From: DYFT01 sp041695085
GTDB lineage: Bacteria; Bacteroidota; Ignavibacteria; UBA10030
Assembly: GCA_041695085.1 (NCBI GenBank)
Contig: JBGFRO010000050.1
Coordinates: 62,001-126,000 of the forward strand
DNA: 64,000 nt
Direction: 5' to 3'
Under the pieces are notes generated by a model. The model searched no databases. It had not been told where the DNA came from and worked only from the letters and a program-made list of their open reading frames with translations. Positions 51,950-61,397 of this stretch are shown one piece after another. The position numbers and the translations under genes are program-made. How positions within the stretch are numbered: position 1 is the stretch's first letter; the number at the start of each line of letters is the position of its first letter.

Positions 51950-54310
51950 TCACTCTCGTTGCCACTTCTTTGCATGCTGCCTTGTCTCCTCTGCACGCCG
52001 CAAGATCGTAAGGGCAAAACCGACGATGAGCGTCACGGTTCCCACCCAGACAAGGTTGATCATCGGCTTAATGCTTGCTTCCACCACGAGCGTTTCGTCG
52101 CGTTGTGGCGCGGTGGGGTCGTTCGGCATCTTGATGCTCAATTCTACGCGCGATTTGGAACGGTCCTCACGATCCGGTAGAATCCGCACCAGATTGAATT
52201 CATACACCGATCCGTTGGCGGCAGTGTAGGAAACGGGAGTAAAAACCGGTCCTTCCCCCGAGTTGGTCATAGTGAGCGTCAGCGCAGATTTCTTCTTTCC
52301 TTCCAGAATATCAAGGTTGACGTTGATGACAAAGTTTCTCCCTTCCAGCATTGCACCCCGTTCGAATGCGTTGAAATCGAACTCACGAAACTTCACGTTG
52401 AAACCACCGACCGGCCGTTCTTCCCCTTTTTGGAGCGTCAATGTCTCTTCCTTCGGACCTGCTGCCTGTTCAACCGACACAGGGGACACATAGAAATCTT
52501 TGCTCAAGAAGTTGATGAGATCCGGATGACGAAGGGTGGATTGTTCGCTGAAGTGCATGGAGGGTGCAACCTTCTTCTTTACGTCACCACGAACCACCTC
52601 GATGTCGAATGCAAATCGGTCACGCTCTAAAGGACGATAGCCCGTGTACGTCATCGTGTAGCCGAGTGCAGTGACCGGCTTATTTTTTTCCAGCGTGACT
52701 GTCGCCTTGTCGTCATAGCGCTCAGAAGTGATGAAGCCGAGACACATCACAGCAATGCCAATGTGAGCGATGGAACCGCCGACGAACTTCGGATTTCCGC
52801 GGTAGATTCCATACCCCACCTGGATGTTCGCAAAGAGCGAGAAGGCGGAGCAGAACGCGAAGAGCAAAATCTCGATCTCTTCCCATCCCATAAGAAGAAT
52901 GAGGCCTGTCAGGATGACTGAGAGGATCGTTGGCCACATCAGACTCTTCAGGAGCGAGCCGGCTTTTGAGTGCCGCCACCAAAGCAACTGACCAAGTCCC
53001 GACAAGAGCGTCACGGCGATTCCGAGGGGAAGGTTGGTTCGCACATAGTACATAATCTCAACCGCCGATGCTTTGCCTTTCAAGATCGTCGTGATGATCG
53101 GGGATGAAGTGCCGATGGCCACGAACAGTGCCATAAAGCTCAGAGCAAAGGCCCCCAGGAAGAGTGCGAACTCGCGGGAAACGAATGAATGCTCGACGGG
53201 AACCTTGGGCATTTCCCTTATCCGGAAAAAGAGGAGTCCAAAGGCGATGGTTCCGAACAGAGCGATGCAGGCCAAGAGCAGCCAGTACACCCACATGCCG
53301 GGATCGACGAACGAGTGAACAGAGGTATCACCCAACACGCCACTTCGTGTCAGAAACGTGCTGTACAACACCGTCAGAAACGTCAAGATGCTGAGCACAA
53401 AATTTGTCTTGACAAATGCACCACTCTTTCGTTGCGTCAACGTCGTATGGATCGAAGCAACGGAGAGCAACCATGGAACGAGCGATGAGTTTTCAACGGG
53501 ATCCCATCCCCAGAATCCTCCCCAGCCAAGCGTTTCGTAGGCCCAATATCCTCCCAGTATGATTCCCGTTCCCAATACCATTGCACCGAAGACCAACCAC
53601 GGTGTTGCAACGCGAATCCAGGAATTGTAATCTCGCTTCATCAATCCGGCAATGGCGTGTGCGTAAGGGACGGCCATGGCGGAGAAACCGATGAAGAGGA
53701 TGGGCGGATGGATCACCATCCAATAATTTTGCAGAAGCGGATTCAGACCCTTTCCTTCCACCGGGTAGCGCGCCCAGACGCTTTTTGCGGCATCGAGCAC
53801 AAAGTAATTGGTCACTCCAGCGGGAACGGGTCCTGTTCGAATCAGATCGTTTGGAAACGCCTCCCAGATAAATGCGAACGGATTCTTTACCACTAGCATG
53901 AGAAGGAGAAAGCCCAGGATGAGCGAGTAGATCGACATGACGTGAGGCTCGTAGTCGTTTTCGGACGCATACTGCATCAAGAAAACGCCGATCAGCGACG
54001 TGAAGAGCGCCCAGAGCATAAAGCTTCCCTCCTGTCCGGCGTAAAACGTCGAAATGAGAAGGGAGAGCGGGAGATCGGTCGAGCTGTAGTTCCAGATATA
54101 CGTATACTGGAACTGATGGGTAAGAATGAGATAGAGGAAGATGGCCGATGCAGTCATCAACGAGAGGGTCGCGAGATGGTACCCTCCCCGGCCGAACGTC
54201 AGCCAGCGCGTGGTGCCGGTCCGATGAACCTGATAGTAACAAAACGCTGCTGCGAGGGCAGCGAGAAACGCAAGTTTGACGATGAGTGCGCCAATCTGGC
54301 CTAAGAGCAT
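51950..54310 (-). CDS. ccmF: Cytochrome c maturation heme lyase CcmF
   Basis: 786 residues, polytopic membrane protein with about 13-15 hydrophobic segments. The tryptophan-rich heme-binding WWD motif is present as WGGFWGWDPVENSSLVPWLL near 255. The N-terminal part shows a family opening, and a periplasmic beta-rich domain lies near 590-720 before the last helix. CcmF ligates heme delivered by CcmE to apocytochromes. It is the last gene of the ccm operon. Confidence 0.94.
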   Translation of the reverse strand: MLLGQIGALIVKLAFLAALAAAFCYYQVHRTGTTRWLTFGRGGYHLATLSLMTASAIFLYLILTHQFQYTYIWNYSSTDLPLSLLISTFYAGQEGSFMLWALFTSLIGVFLMQYASENDYEPHVMSIYSLILGFLLLMLVVKNPFAFIWEAFPNDLIRTGPVPAGVTNYFVLDAAKSVWARYPVEGKGLNPLLQNYWMVIHPPILFIGFSAMAVPYAHAIAGLMKRDYNSWIRVATPWLVFGAMVLGTGIILGGYWAYETLGWGGFWGWDPVENSSLVPWLLSVASIHTTLTQRKSGAFVKTNFVLSILTFLTVLYSTFLTRSGVLGDTSVHSFVDPGMWVYWLLLACIALFGTIAFGLLFFRIREMPKVPVEHSFVSREFALFLGAFALSFMALFVAIGTSSPIITTILKGKASAVEIMYYVRTNLPLGIAVTLLSGLGQLLWWRHSKAGSLLKSLMWPTILSVILTGLILLMGWEEIEILLFAFCSAFSLFANIQVGYGIYRGNPKFVGGSIAHIGIAVMCLGFITSERYDDKATVTLEKNKPVTALGYTMTYTGYRPLERDRFAFDIEVVRGDVKKKVAPSMHFSEQSTLRHPDLINFLSKDFYVSPVSVEQAAGPKEETLTLQKGEERPVGGFNVKFREFDFNAFERGAMLEGRNFVINVNLDILEGKKKSALTLTMTNSGEGPVFTPVSYTAANGSVYEFNLVRILPDREDRSKSRVELSIKMPNDPTAPQRDETLVVEASIKPMINLVWVGTVTLIVGFALTILRRAEETRQHAKKWQRE

Positions 54311-54337
54311 GTCCCCTCCTACGGAACGACGATTAAA

Positions 54338-54727
54338 TCAAAGCGATTTCTTTACTGCTTCTGCATCTCCATCATACTTCGAGGGGCATTTTGTGAGAAT
54401 CTCCGTGGCGTGAAATTCTCCATCCACAAACCTCCCTTTCGCAACGATGCTTTCAGCGATCTCGAAGTTGTTGGGCTTGGCGCCCTCCAACACGACCTTT
54501 ACCGTTCGGTCGCTGTCATCTTTCATATAGAACGTGAACTTGACCTGCTCTGCATCGAACGATGTCGGTTGTTCCCGCACCCACACACCTTTCACCTGTG
54601 CGCGTTTGTTCGATCGCTCCGCGGTCGCGAAATCCATGTATTCGACGTTCGACTCAAGAAAATTCACCGCACCGATGGCGATTCCCAGCACGACTACCAC
54701 TAATCCTACGACGACTTTGACATTCAT
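54338..54727 (-). CDS. ccmE: Cytochrome c maturation heme chaperone CcmE, Cys (CxxxY) variant
   Basis: 129 residues from the ATG at 54727: an N-terminal anchor VVVGLVVVVLGIAIGAV, then the OB-fold domain. In classical CcmE the heme is covalently held by His in an HxxxY motif. Here the site reads EILTKCPSKYDG, so C114 replaces His and Y118 is kept (CxxxY). That variant is known from archaea and some bacteria. Length is normal and the reading frame is intact, so this is not a sequencing slip. It follows the ccmD-like gene by 4 nt. Confidence 0.92.
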   Translation of the reverse strand: MNVKVVVGLVVVVLGIAIGAVNFLESNVEYMDFATAERSNKRAQVKGVWVREQPTSFDAEQVKFTFYMKDDSDRTVKVVLEGAKPNNFEIAESIVAKGRFVDGEFHATEILTKCPSKYDGDAEAVKKSL

Positions 54728-54731
54728 GCCT

Positions 54732-54869
54732 CTACCCTTTCTTGAAATGCTTTTCCAATTGCTGAATCTTCTTATCAAGGCGCAGCAGATAGCCGACGAT
54801 GCCAATCCAGATCAACAGTACAACGCCGAGAACGATATACATCTGATTCGTACTGAGAAACTCTTCCAC
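54732..54869 (-). CDS. ccmD: Small CcmD-like membrane protein
   Basis: 45 residues: one transmembrane helix MYIVLGVVLLIWIGIVGYLL followed by a basic tail RLDKKIQQLEKHFKKG, as in the CcmD family of the CcmABCD heme exporter. I chose the GTG at 54869 with AGAGGA 4 nt upstream. An ATG at 54944 would overlap the end of ccmC by 67 nt and add unrelated residues. It lies between ccmC and ccmE, the canonical place. Confidence 0.8.
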   Translation of the reverse strand: MEEFLSTNQMYIVLGVVLLIWIGIVGYLLRLDKKIQQLEKHFKKG

Positions 54870-54877
54870 TGAATCCT

Positions 54878-55585
54878 CTATGACTGATGATGTGAGCGTT
54901 CGTATTCGAGCTTCGCCGTCTTGATCTTCATTTGCAAAAGCCATATAAACAACAGTGTAAATCCGGCGAGTGAGATGTAAAAAATGACGCGCATATTCGG
55001 TGCAATCATGTTCGACTCAAACAGCGGACCTTTCCCGGAAGGATCCCCTTTGGAACCGGGATGCAAGCCCGGCATCATTCGGGGCATCACAAAGATAAAG
55101 AAGGGGGCCGTTAGGCCCGAAATGATAGCGTACACCGCTGAAAGAGAGGCCCGCTTTTCCTCCGATTCGATGGCAGAGCGAAGGGCGAAATACGCGCCGT
55201 AGATCAACAACAGGATGAAAATCGAGGTTTGACGTGGATCCCAATTCCAGAACGAGCCCCAATTGAAGCGCGCCCAAAGCGCACCGGTCACCGTCGCAAG
55301 AACGCAAAACAGGAGACCAAGACCGGCCGATGAGACCGATTTGAAATCGTACTCCAGTTCCTTCGTCCGGAGATAGCGGAATCCAAAGTACGTCGAAACA
55401 AGGAAGGCGAGCACGGCCGTCCATGCCACCGGGACGTGAAAGAACAGATTACGCGCCTTATCCTCTAACCCGGGAATGATCGGAAATTCAAAAAAGCCCT
55501 GAGGATTCGCCGAAAGCGGTATCCCAAGTCCCGCAACGATCACAAACGTAATCAGGAGAATGGAGCCGAATTTGACGTACCTCAT
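54878..55585 (-). CDS. ccmC: Heme transporter component CcmC
   Basis: 235 residues from the ATG at 55585, which follows the ccmB stop by 1 nt and has GGAAGGAC in the ccmB end as ribosome site. About six membrane segments, with the WWD heme motif FNWGSFWNWDPRQTSIFILL near 105-125. CcmC loads heme onto CcmE. Residues with conserved His lie in LFFHVPVAWTA (near 50); the second His, in the long PRMMPGLHPGSKG loop (near 180), is also visible. Confidence 0.92.
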   Translation of the reverse strand: MRYVKFGSILLITFVIVAGLGIPLSANPQGFFEFPIIPGLEDKARNLFFHVPVAWTAVLAFLVSTYFGFRYLRTKELEYDFKSVSSAGLGLLFCVLATVTGALWARFNWGSFWNWDPRQTSIFILLLIYGAYFALRSAIESEEKRASLSAVYAIISGLTAPFFIFVMPRMMPGLHPGSKGDPSGKGPLFESNMIAPNMRVIFYISLAGFTLLFIWLLQMKIKTAKLEYERSHHQS

Positions 55586-55586
55586 C

Positions 55587-56261
55587 TCAGTCCTTCCAGA
55601 CATAATCGAACAGAAGATACGAGCCCGCCGTCATCACAAGGATGTAGCCGACCAGCACCTGAAAATCACCCGTTGCCTCCGCCAGTGGCTCCCCTTCGAG
55701 CGCCCGAGCGGTAGCATTCATTACGGTCATCAGAAGTACGATCAGGATGGGAAACGAGAGAACAGGATAGAGCGTTCCCCTCGTGTTCGCTTTCGCCACG
55801 ATCGCAGCAATGATGGTGGCGGCAGAGGCAAAACCCAGGCTTCCCAGCACTACCGTCATGAGGAAAATCGATCCTGATTTAATTACAAAAAATTCCGAAA
55901 ACACGATCAAGTACAGGATCGTTACCGCAAGGGTCAGGGAGAGGGTCAGCGCCGTGTTGAAGAGCAGTTTCCCGAAATATACCGTGCCCGGTGACGCGAC
56001 CAGCTGAAGCGTCATCGTCGTTCCCCGTTCCTCTTCGCTCACAAAGATGCGCGAAAGGCTCGACATCGCCGTAAAGAAAACCACCACCCAGTACATGCCT
56101 GAGAGGATGGTCGGACTTGGTTGGTCCGCTCGAAGTGCGAACAGGATCGTCGCAACCGAGGTCACGACGAACATCACAAGGGCGTTCAATGCATAGCGCG
56201 TCCGCAATTCAGAGCGGACATCCTTCGATAGCAGCGCAAACGTGCTGGCAAACGCGCTCAT
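55587..56261 (-). CDS. ccmB: Heme exporter permease CcmB
   Basis: 224 residues, about six hydrophobic segments. The family opening LLSKDVRSELRTRYALNALV and the loop ERGTTMTLQLVASPGTVYFG are clear. CcmB forms the membrane channel for the CcmA ATPase, releasing heme-loaded CcmE. It ends 1 nt before the ccmC ATG. Confidence 0.92.
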   Translation of the reverse strand: MSAFASTFALLSKDVRSELRTRYALNALVMFVVTSVATILFALRADQPSPTILSGMYWVVVFFTAMSSLSRIFVSEEERGTTMTLQLVASPGTVYFGKLLFNTALTLSLTLAVTILYLIVFSEFFVIKSGSIFLMTVVLGSLGFASAATIIAAIVAKANTRGTLYPVLSFPILIVLLMTVMNATARALEGEPLAEATGDFQVLVGYILVMTAGSYLLFDYVWKD

Positions 56262-56309
56262 ACGGGCTTCAACATACGAAAATGTTGGAGGAAGGGCAAG
56301 GAGTTCACA

Positions 56310-56936
56310 TCAGCCTCCCACTCGAAGAGCTCGCGTACACCATCCTGCCTCTTCCTCATCGTTCGTAGCCACGATCAGGATGCCTTCTCTTCGTTGAGTC
56401 GCCACGATTTGCCGAACGACTTCGATTCCTTCGGCATCAAGATTTGAAGTCGGCTCGTCCAGAAACAAAACTGCAGGTCTGTGCAACAACGCAAAGGCGT
56501 ATTTGAGGCGTTGTTTCATGCCCGAAGAGTAGCCGCGCACAAAATCATCTTTGCGCAACGCCAAACCGAATTGTTTCAGCAATTCCTCTGCACGGGCTTC
56601 CGCAGGCAGTCCATGAGCCCGAATGCGGGAGAGGACCATCAAATTCTCAAGACCGGTGAACTCATCGTACAACTGAAGATAGGGAGAAACCAGTCCGATG
56701 TGTGATCGCACTTCATTCTCGCTGAGCGTTCGTTCACCGATCTTGTATGTGACCGATCCTCTCGTTTGTGTGAGAAGGCCGGCAAGAATCTTGATAAGGG
56801 TCGATTTCCCGGATCCGTTGCGTCCAGTAATGGCAAGAGAATCCCCTCCTGAAAGTTCGAAGGAGAGGTCGTGAAATATCGTCCGCCGCTGGAATTCCTT
56901 CGCCAGCCCTGTTGCGATGAGATGAATGTCGTTCAC
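56310..56936 (-). CDS. ccmA: Heme exporter ATP-binding protein CcmA
   Basis: 208 residues with Walker A SLAITGRNGSGKSTLIKILA, signature RGYSSGMKQRLKYAFALL, Walker B PAVLFLDEPTSNLDAEGIEV and a short switch region, the compact CcmA form. I chose the GTG at 56936, which overlaps the upstream stop as GTGA and has GGAAGGTGG before it; a GTG or ATG a few codons earlier is the alternative. CcmA drives release of heme-CcmE. Confidence 0.92.
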   Translation of the reverse strand: MNDIHLIATGLAKEFQRRTIFHDLSFELSGGDSLAITGRNGSGKSTLIKILAGLLTQTRGSVTYKIGERTLSENEVRSHIGLVSPYLQLYDEFTGLENLMVLSRIRAHGLPAEARAEELLKQFGLALRKDDFVRGYSSGMKQRLKYAFALLHRPAVLFLDEPTSNLDAEGIEVVRQIVATQRREGILIVATNDEEEAGWCTRALRVGG

Positions 56937-58639
56937 TTGAGAACCGCCACCTTCCATCGGAATTCTTCGTCTCCACACCGCGCTACAACGAAGTAAACAC
57001 CCGTGGAGAGTTTGGAAGAAAGATCACTCGATGGAACAAAAATCACCTTCTTCCCAAACGATTCAACGACCGGATAGCGACCAGAGTAGGCGAGGTCGAG
57101 CGAGGCGTCGAGAAAAAACACTTCGGCATCAACCGAAGATACATCCCCCACAGGCAATGTGAGTTTACTCGTTTCCTGCACGCGAATCGGATTTGGTGCA
57201 ACCTCGGCCAACATACTTGCATTCTGACGAGTCGATGACTCCAGATACATGATGCGCCAAGACCGAGCATCACCGGAAAAACCGGCCGTCAATCCCTTTC
57301 CCAGTCTCTGCGAGGCGTGAGAGGTATGACCGGGTGTCAAGACGATTTCATAAGGTCGCGGATTGGATTCACTGCTCATCGCTGCGCTCACCTCGACGTT
57401 TGCAACAGTCGCTGTAATCGTGTCGCTCGAGAGATCGAACTGAACCGACTGGAGGCTCAGAGCGTAAGCCGAAGAGGCGACGGTTGTTGTTGTTCCCGTA
57501 TAAGTCGAAGTGATGTTCGGAAGTAATCGCGGGTACAGATGTCCCTCCGGATAGAAGCGCAAGGTGTCAGCGCGGTCTGCAGTATAGAAGTTCCACGTCC
57601 CGAACAACGCAAACTCGGTCGTCAGATCGGTGCCTTTCGTTCTTAAGACACGCTCAAGCGTCGCGAGGACCGGTGCAGATCGCATTCCTTCCCACACCTC
57701 GCGCATCACTCCTAATCCGAAACGGCGGGCGAGAAAGTGCGCAAACACGGACCGTTCATAACCGAAGTAGGTGGCGAGTCCGTAGCTTGTGAATGGATAC
57801 GAGCGTTGTGTGTGAAGTTCGCGAAATCCACGGAAGAAGGAGGGAAGGTCGAACAAATAGTCATTGATCTCATCGAATATGACGTCTTCCATCCACACCG
57901 CACTCAGCTCATAAAAATAGAAATCGTACCGAGGGACGGAGCTCCAGATGCCGGTTGTTCCGATTTGCACGGCATGATGAAATTCGTGGGCAGCCGTCAC
58001 TCTCAAACCGTCAAGACCCGGCGTGCGGTAACCGAGATAGTCGTTATCGACTTCAATGAACGTCGCATATCGTTGCGTCGGTCCTCCCGGAATGGCATCG
58101 TTCGGCGTCCACAAAGTCTGACCGAACATTCCGCTGCCGAGATCACCAATATAAATGTCGTACTCATTCCCTCCCCCCTGTCCGTTATCGAGCGGCGGAG
58201 GGGCGTAACCAAGGTGCTCGACCTGCAGGCGCCAGACATGATCAAAGATTGCTGCAACAGAATCGACATACTCCTGCTGCGTGCCCGGCTTCTGCATCGG
58301 GATGCCGGTAGAAGTGATCATCGCCGGCGTGTGAACACCACTCGTGTCATAGTGTATGCGAAATCTACCTGACGGGCTTAGCCGCGAGGTCTGACGCTCA
58401 GGCCGGACGAGAAGGCTGCTCACCTCGCTTTTGGCCATCGATGAAAGATTGCTCCACTCGGCGTGTACAAGCGCAACAAGCGACGTCCCGCACTTGACGG
58501 TTCGGCTGGGATCTGCCACCCCTTCCTGGGTCGCCAAGATCCTTGCTGCCGTTTGGACAAACCTCGTTTGCTCCTGGCCGATTCCAAACGTGCACGTGAG
58601 AAGAAGCAGGCTGGTGACCCAAAGCGCACGTCTGGTCAT
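56933..58639 (-). CDS. Exported zinc metalloprotease (MXAN_6640-like) with a T9SS-type C-terminal sorting domain
   Basis: 568 residues: a signal peptide (about 1-22), then a protease domain with the zinc motif HEFHH at 218-222 (H218, E219, H222) in LRVTAAHEFHHAVQIG. Downstream YFYELSAVWMEDVIF contains acidic candidates for the third zinc ligand. The last 80 or so residues (AEVAPNPIRV, then FVPSSDLSSKLSTGVYFVV and the final KVAVLK) match the pattern of type IX secretion sorting domains. It overlaps ccmA by 4 nt and the FG-GAP gene by 4 nt, so it heads the ccm part of the operon. Confidence 0.8.
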   Translation of the reverse strand: MTRRALWVTSLLLLTCTFGIGQEQTRFVQTAARILATQEGVADPSRTVKCGTSLVALVHAEWSNLSSMAKSEVSSLLVRPERQTSRLSPSGRFRIHYDTSGVHTPAMITSTGIPMQKPGTQQEYVDSVAAIFDHVWRLQVEHLGYAPPPLDNGQGGGNEYDIYIGDLGSGMFGQTLWTPNDAIPGGPTQRYATFIEVDNDYLGYRTPGLDGLRVTAAHEFHHAVQIGTTGIWSSVPRYDFYFYELSAVWMEDVIFDEINDYLFDLPSFFRGFRELHTQRSYPFTSYGLATYFGYERSVFAHFLARRFGLGVMREVWEGMRSAPVLATLERVLRTKGTDLTTEFALFGTWNFYTADRADTLRFYPEGHLYPRLLPNITSTYTGTTTTVASSAYALSLQSVQFDLSSDTITATVANVEVSAAMSSESNPRPYEIVLTPGHTSHASQRLGKGLTAGFSGDARSWRIMYLESSTRQNASMLAEVAPNPIRVQETSKLTLPVGDVSSVDAEVFFLDASLDLAYSGRYPVVESFGKKVIFVPSSDLSSKLSTGVYFVVARCGDEEFRWKVAVLK

Positions 58640-60858
58640 TGTATTCCTTGACGAAAGAACATCGTGCCGTTATAGAGTTTCACGCTTCCTTTCTCCGTCG
58701 CCGTCACCACGAGATCGGCGATGCCGTCGCCGTCGAGGTCGCCAGCCGCGAAATGACTTTGGCGTGGAACTGGAAGAATTACACGAAAAGACTCGAATGA
58801 TCCCTGTCCTGCCCCCCGCATCCATCCCAGAACATTTTTTGCTGAATCATTCCAAAGAATATCGATACGACGGTCACCATCAAAATCTCCGACCTGCAGC
58901 TGTGAACGGTCGGCAATTTGGACTTCCAGGGCGAGCGTATCTGGCGGAAAGAAGGTGCCGTCTCCCTTCCCGCGGACGATCTTCAGCACTTTTGTGATGA
59001 GAGGGAAGGAAAGGAGAATATCTTCAAAACCGTCACCGTCGAAATCGGCGTTCCAGAAGTAGCTCTTCTGAATTTGCTTTTCGGGCATCTCGTAGGAGAA
59101 GACTTTCTGTCGGAATGACATGATGGAATCTCCCAACGAGACCGCAAATTCATTTTTTCCGGCCGCGTTGCGAAAGAGATAAGCGACATCCAGACGACCG
59201 TCGCGATTTAAATCCGCCACAGTTGCACCGAGAAGTGCATTCGGTATCGTCAATCGAAAATTGCGTTCAATGAAGCGCTGTGGACCAAGCTGTTGAAAGT
59301 AGGACAACGCCGGGGTCGTGGTCGTTCCTGAAGCGGTATAACAAAAAAACTCCACCACATTCGGATGACTGACATCCCACGAAAGTAATTCCGCGTCCCC
59401 TCCTGTAGGAATGACATAGTTCACCGTTGAGCGGTCCCGAAGATCGAGGGTAAAGTATGACACGTGCGCGTGTTGAGGGTACGAAATAAGAAAGCGCGCA
59501 ACCGAATCGACCGTCGAATGATACCCAAGGTAACGTGGATTCTCGGCGAGCGTGAAGGTGACGTGACCCGCAAAGGTTCCCCGACCTCGATTGAAGTAAA
59601 CGGAGAGCGTATTGCTCCCCGCGTTCACCAATGCGATATCGTTCCATCCATCGGCATCGATATCGGCGATGACAACGCCACGGGGGCGTACGCCTGTTAC
59701 GAATTCGAGTGAATCGTGCAGGGCGTACGGTCTCTCGGCAGATCGATAGATCAGCAGCTGCCTCCCCTCCCTGTCGAGGAGCAGCGCATCTGCCACGCTG
59801 TCGCCATCCAGATCTGTAAATTCTGCCTTTTGAATATCGGTCGGCGCGGCGAATTCAACCGGCGGCGTTATGAATTGCTCACCTGTGTTATAGAATACCT
59901 GAAGTGAGGAGGGTTTTGTCAGTCGCATCAGATCCAGAAATTGTTTTCCGAAAAGATCGACAAGCGAGATCGAGACGGTCTGCCGATCAAGCGGGAGACT
60001 CTCTCGCAGTTGGAAATCACCTAATCCATCTCCATACAGCACCTCAATTCTGGGAGGTTGTTGAAGAGAGAGCAGCAGATCAAGATGACCTTTGGCAGTA
60101 AGCGTTCCGGACAAAAGCCTCTTCAATTCGCCGCGAACGGGGATCGCTGATTGATCAAGGAATTTGCCCTGTCCTACTCCGTACAAAAGATGTATTTCGC
60201 TTTGTACCCAGTCATAGATGATCAAATCGAGCAACCCGTCGTCGTTGAGATGTGCTAGGGTCGCAGCTCCGGCAGGTGTATCAGGATAGATCACTTTCCC
60301 TGCACGGAAACCGCCGCGTCCGCTTCCCAGATAAGGATAGATTCCCGGAGTCTCACGGTCAAAGACAAGCAGATCGGGACGACGGTCATTGTTGATGTCG
60401 CCGATCAGAATATTGGTGGGACTGACGCGTGTTGTGAGCAGGGTCGTGCCTTGCAGTGAATCACGTAGAGGATGATTGATCCGCCATAGACGCTTTTCCC
60501 GCTCATTGATAAACAACACATCCTTCACTCCATCGCCATCTACATCTTCGAACAGCATTTGATCGAAGGCGAATGGAAGCGACCATTCGGACGCCGATTG
60601 TACGTGAATGGTTGAATCGATATTGATAACGGCCAGCTGTCGGGTGCTGGGGTGAGCCAACAGAACGTGCGTGGAAGATGGATGTCGTGCGAGGAGAAGG
60701 AATTGCTCATACCTGCCGGGGAGGGGGAGGCTGTGGACTCGTCCGAAGATGACCTCGTGAGTTTGTCCCGACGATTGGGTTGTCGAAAGCCACCACGAGA
60801 TAAGCGTTGCGGCAAGAAAGTGAGAAGAGCGGTGTACAACGTCAGGTGGGATTCGCAC
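58636..60858 (-). CDS. Exported FG-GAP / VCBS repeat protein
   Basis: 740 residues, with a hydrophobic N-terminal segment (FLAATLISWWLS) that can act as signal peptide. Eight or more calcium-type repeats of the Asp-x-Asp-x-Asp form recur along the chain: DVDGDGVKDVLF, GDINNDRRPDLLV, DLDGDSVADALLL, DIDADGWNDIAL, DLNRDGRLDVAYL, DFDGDGFEDILLS, DFDGDRRIDILW and DLDGDGIADLVV. They form a beta-propeller, probably at the cell surface. The start is a GTG with no obvious ribosome site, so it is uncertain. It overlaps the protease gene by 4 nt. Confidence 0.82.
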   Translation of the reverse strand: MRIPPDVVHRSSHFLAATLISWWLSTTQSSGQTHEVIFGRVHSLPLPGRYEQFLLLARHPSSTHVLLAHPSTRQLAVINIDSTIHVQSASEWSLPFAFDQMLFEDVDGDGVKDVLFINEREKRLWRINHPLRDSLQGTTLLTTRVSPTNILIGDINNDRRPDLLVFDRETPGIYPYLGSGRGGFRAGKVIYPDTPAGAATLAHLNDDGLLDLIIYDWVQSEIHLLYGVGQGKFLDQSAIPVRGELKRLLSGTLTAKGHLDLLLSLQQPPRIEVLYGDGLGDFQLRESLPLDRQTVSISLVDLFGKQFLDLMRLTKPSSLQVFYNTGEQFITPPVEFAAPTDIQKAEFTDLDGDSVADALLLDREGRQLLIYRSAERPYALHDSLEFVTGVRPRGVVIADIDADGWNDIALVNAGSNTLSVYFNRGRGTFAGHVTFTLAENPRYLGYHSTVDSVARFLISYPQHAHVSYFTLDLRDRSTVNYVIPTGGDAELLSWDVSHPNVVEFFCYTASGTTTTPALSYFQQLGPQRFIERNFRLTIPNALLGATVADLNRDGRLDVAYLFRNAAGKNEFAVSLGDSIMSFRQKVFSYEMPEKQIQKSYFWNADFDGDGFEDILLSFPLITKVLKIVRGKGDGTFFPPDTLALEVQIADRSQLQVGDFDGDRRIDILWNDSAKNVLGWMRGAGQGSFESFRVILPVPRQSHFAAGDLDGDGIADLVVTATEKGSVKLYNGTMFFRQGIQ

Positions 60859-60914
60859 GGATGTTCAACGTGTTACCGGATCGATCGTCAGTGTGCGCGC
60901 ATGAGCGCATGGCA

Positions 60915-61394
60915 TCATCGCGCCTTTCTGTGTGTCAGGCGGAGTTCACGACGCCGTGCAGCATCGGCGAAGCGACGTTTTTCTTCCTTCGTGACCGCTC
61001 GAATGGGGGCAATCGGGACCGGTTTACCGTCGTCGTCGATGGCCACGAACGTCAAGTAAGCACTGTTCGCGTGGCGTTTTTCGCCCGTAAGCAAATTTTC
61101 CTTCGTGACGCGAACGCCGACTTCGAGAGACGTATGGAACACACGATTGACCGAGGCCTGGAGAATAACAACCTCCCCCTGCTTGATCGGTTGAAGAAAG
61201 TGCAGTTCATCCACGGATGCGGTCACACACACACGATGACTATGGCGGGAAGCTGCAATGGCCGCGGCAATGTCGATCAGATGCATCAATCTTCCCCCCA
61301 ACAGGTTCCCCAAGCGGTTCGTGTCGTTCGGCAGAACCATCTCAGTCATTTCGACCTGAGATTCCTTCACGGTGCGGAGTCGGGGACGGGACAT
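60915..61394 (-). CDS. Acyl-CoA thioesterase (hotdog fold)
   Basis: 159 residues of the YciA/BACH type: VLPNDTNRLGNLLGGRLMHL with the catalytic Asn-Asp region, ASRHSHRVCVTASVDELHFL and a C-terminal RANSAYLTFVAID-like HANSAYLTFVAIDDDGKPVP. Hydrolyses acyl-CoAs; chain length unknown. Cytoplasmic. It follows bamD by 3 nt. Confidence 0.88.
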   Translation of the reverse strand: MSRPRLRTVKESQVEMTEMVLPNDTNRLGNLLGGRLMHLIDIAAAIAASRHSHRVCVTASVDELHFLQPIKQGEVVILQASVNRVFHTSLEVGVRVTKENLLTGEKRHANSAYLTFVAIDDDGKPVPIAPIRAVTKEEKRRFADAARRRELRLTHRKAR

Positions 61395-61397
61395 CGG

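Noticed and set aside
51950..54310. ccmF as a CcsA-type System II protein
   Set aside because: The length, the WWD context and the neighbouring ccmABCDE genes fit CcmF, not the smaller CcsA/ResC.
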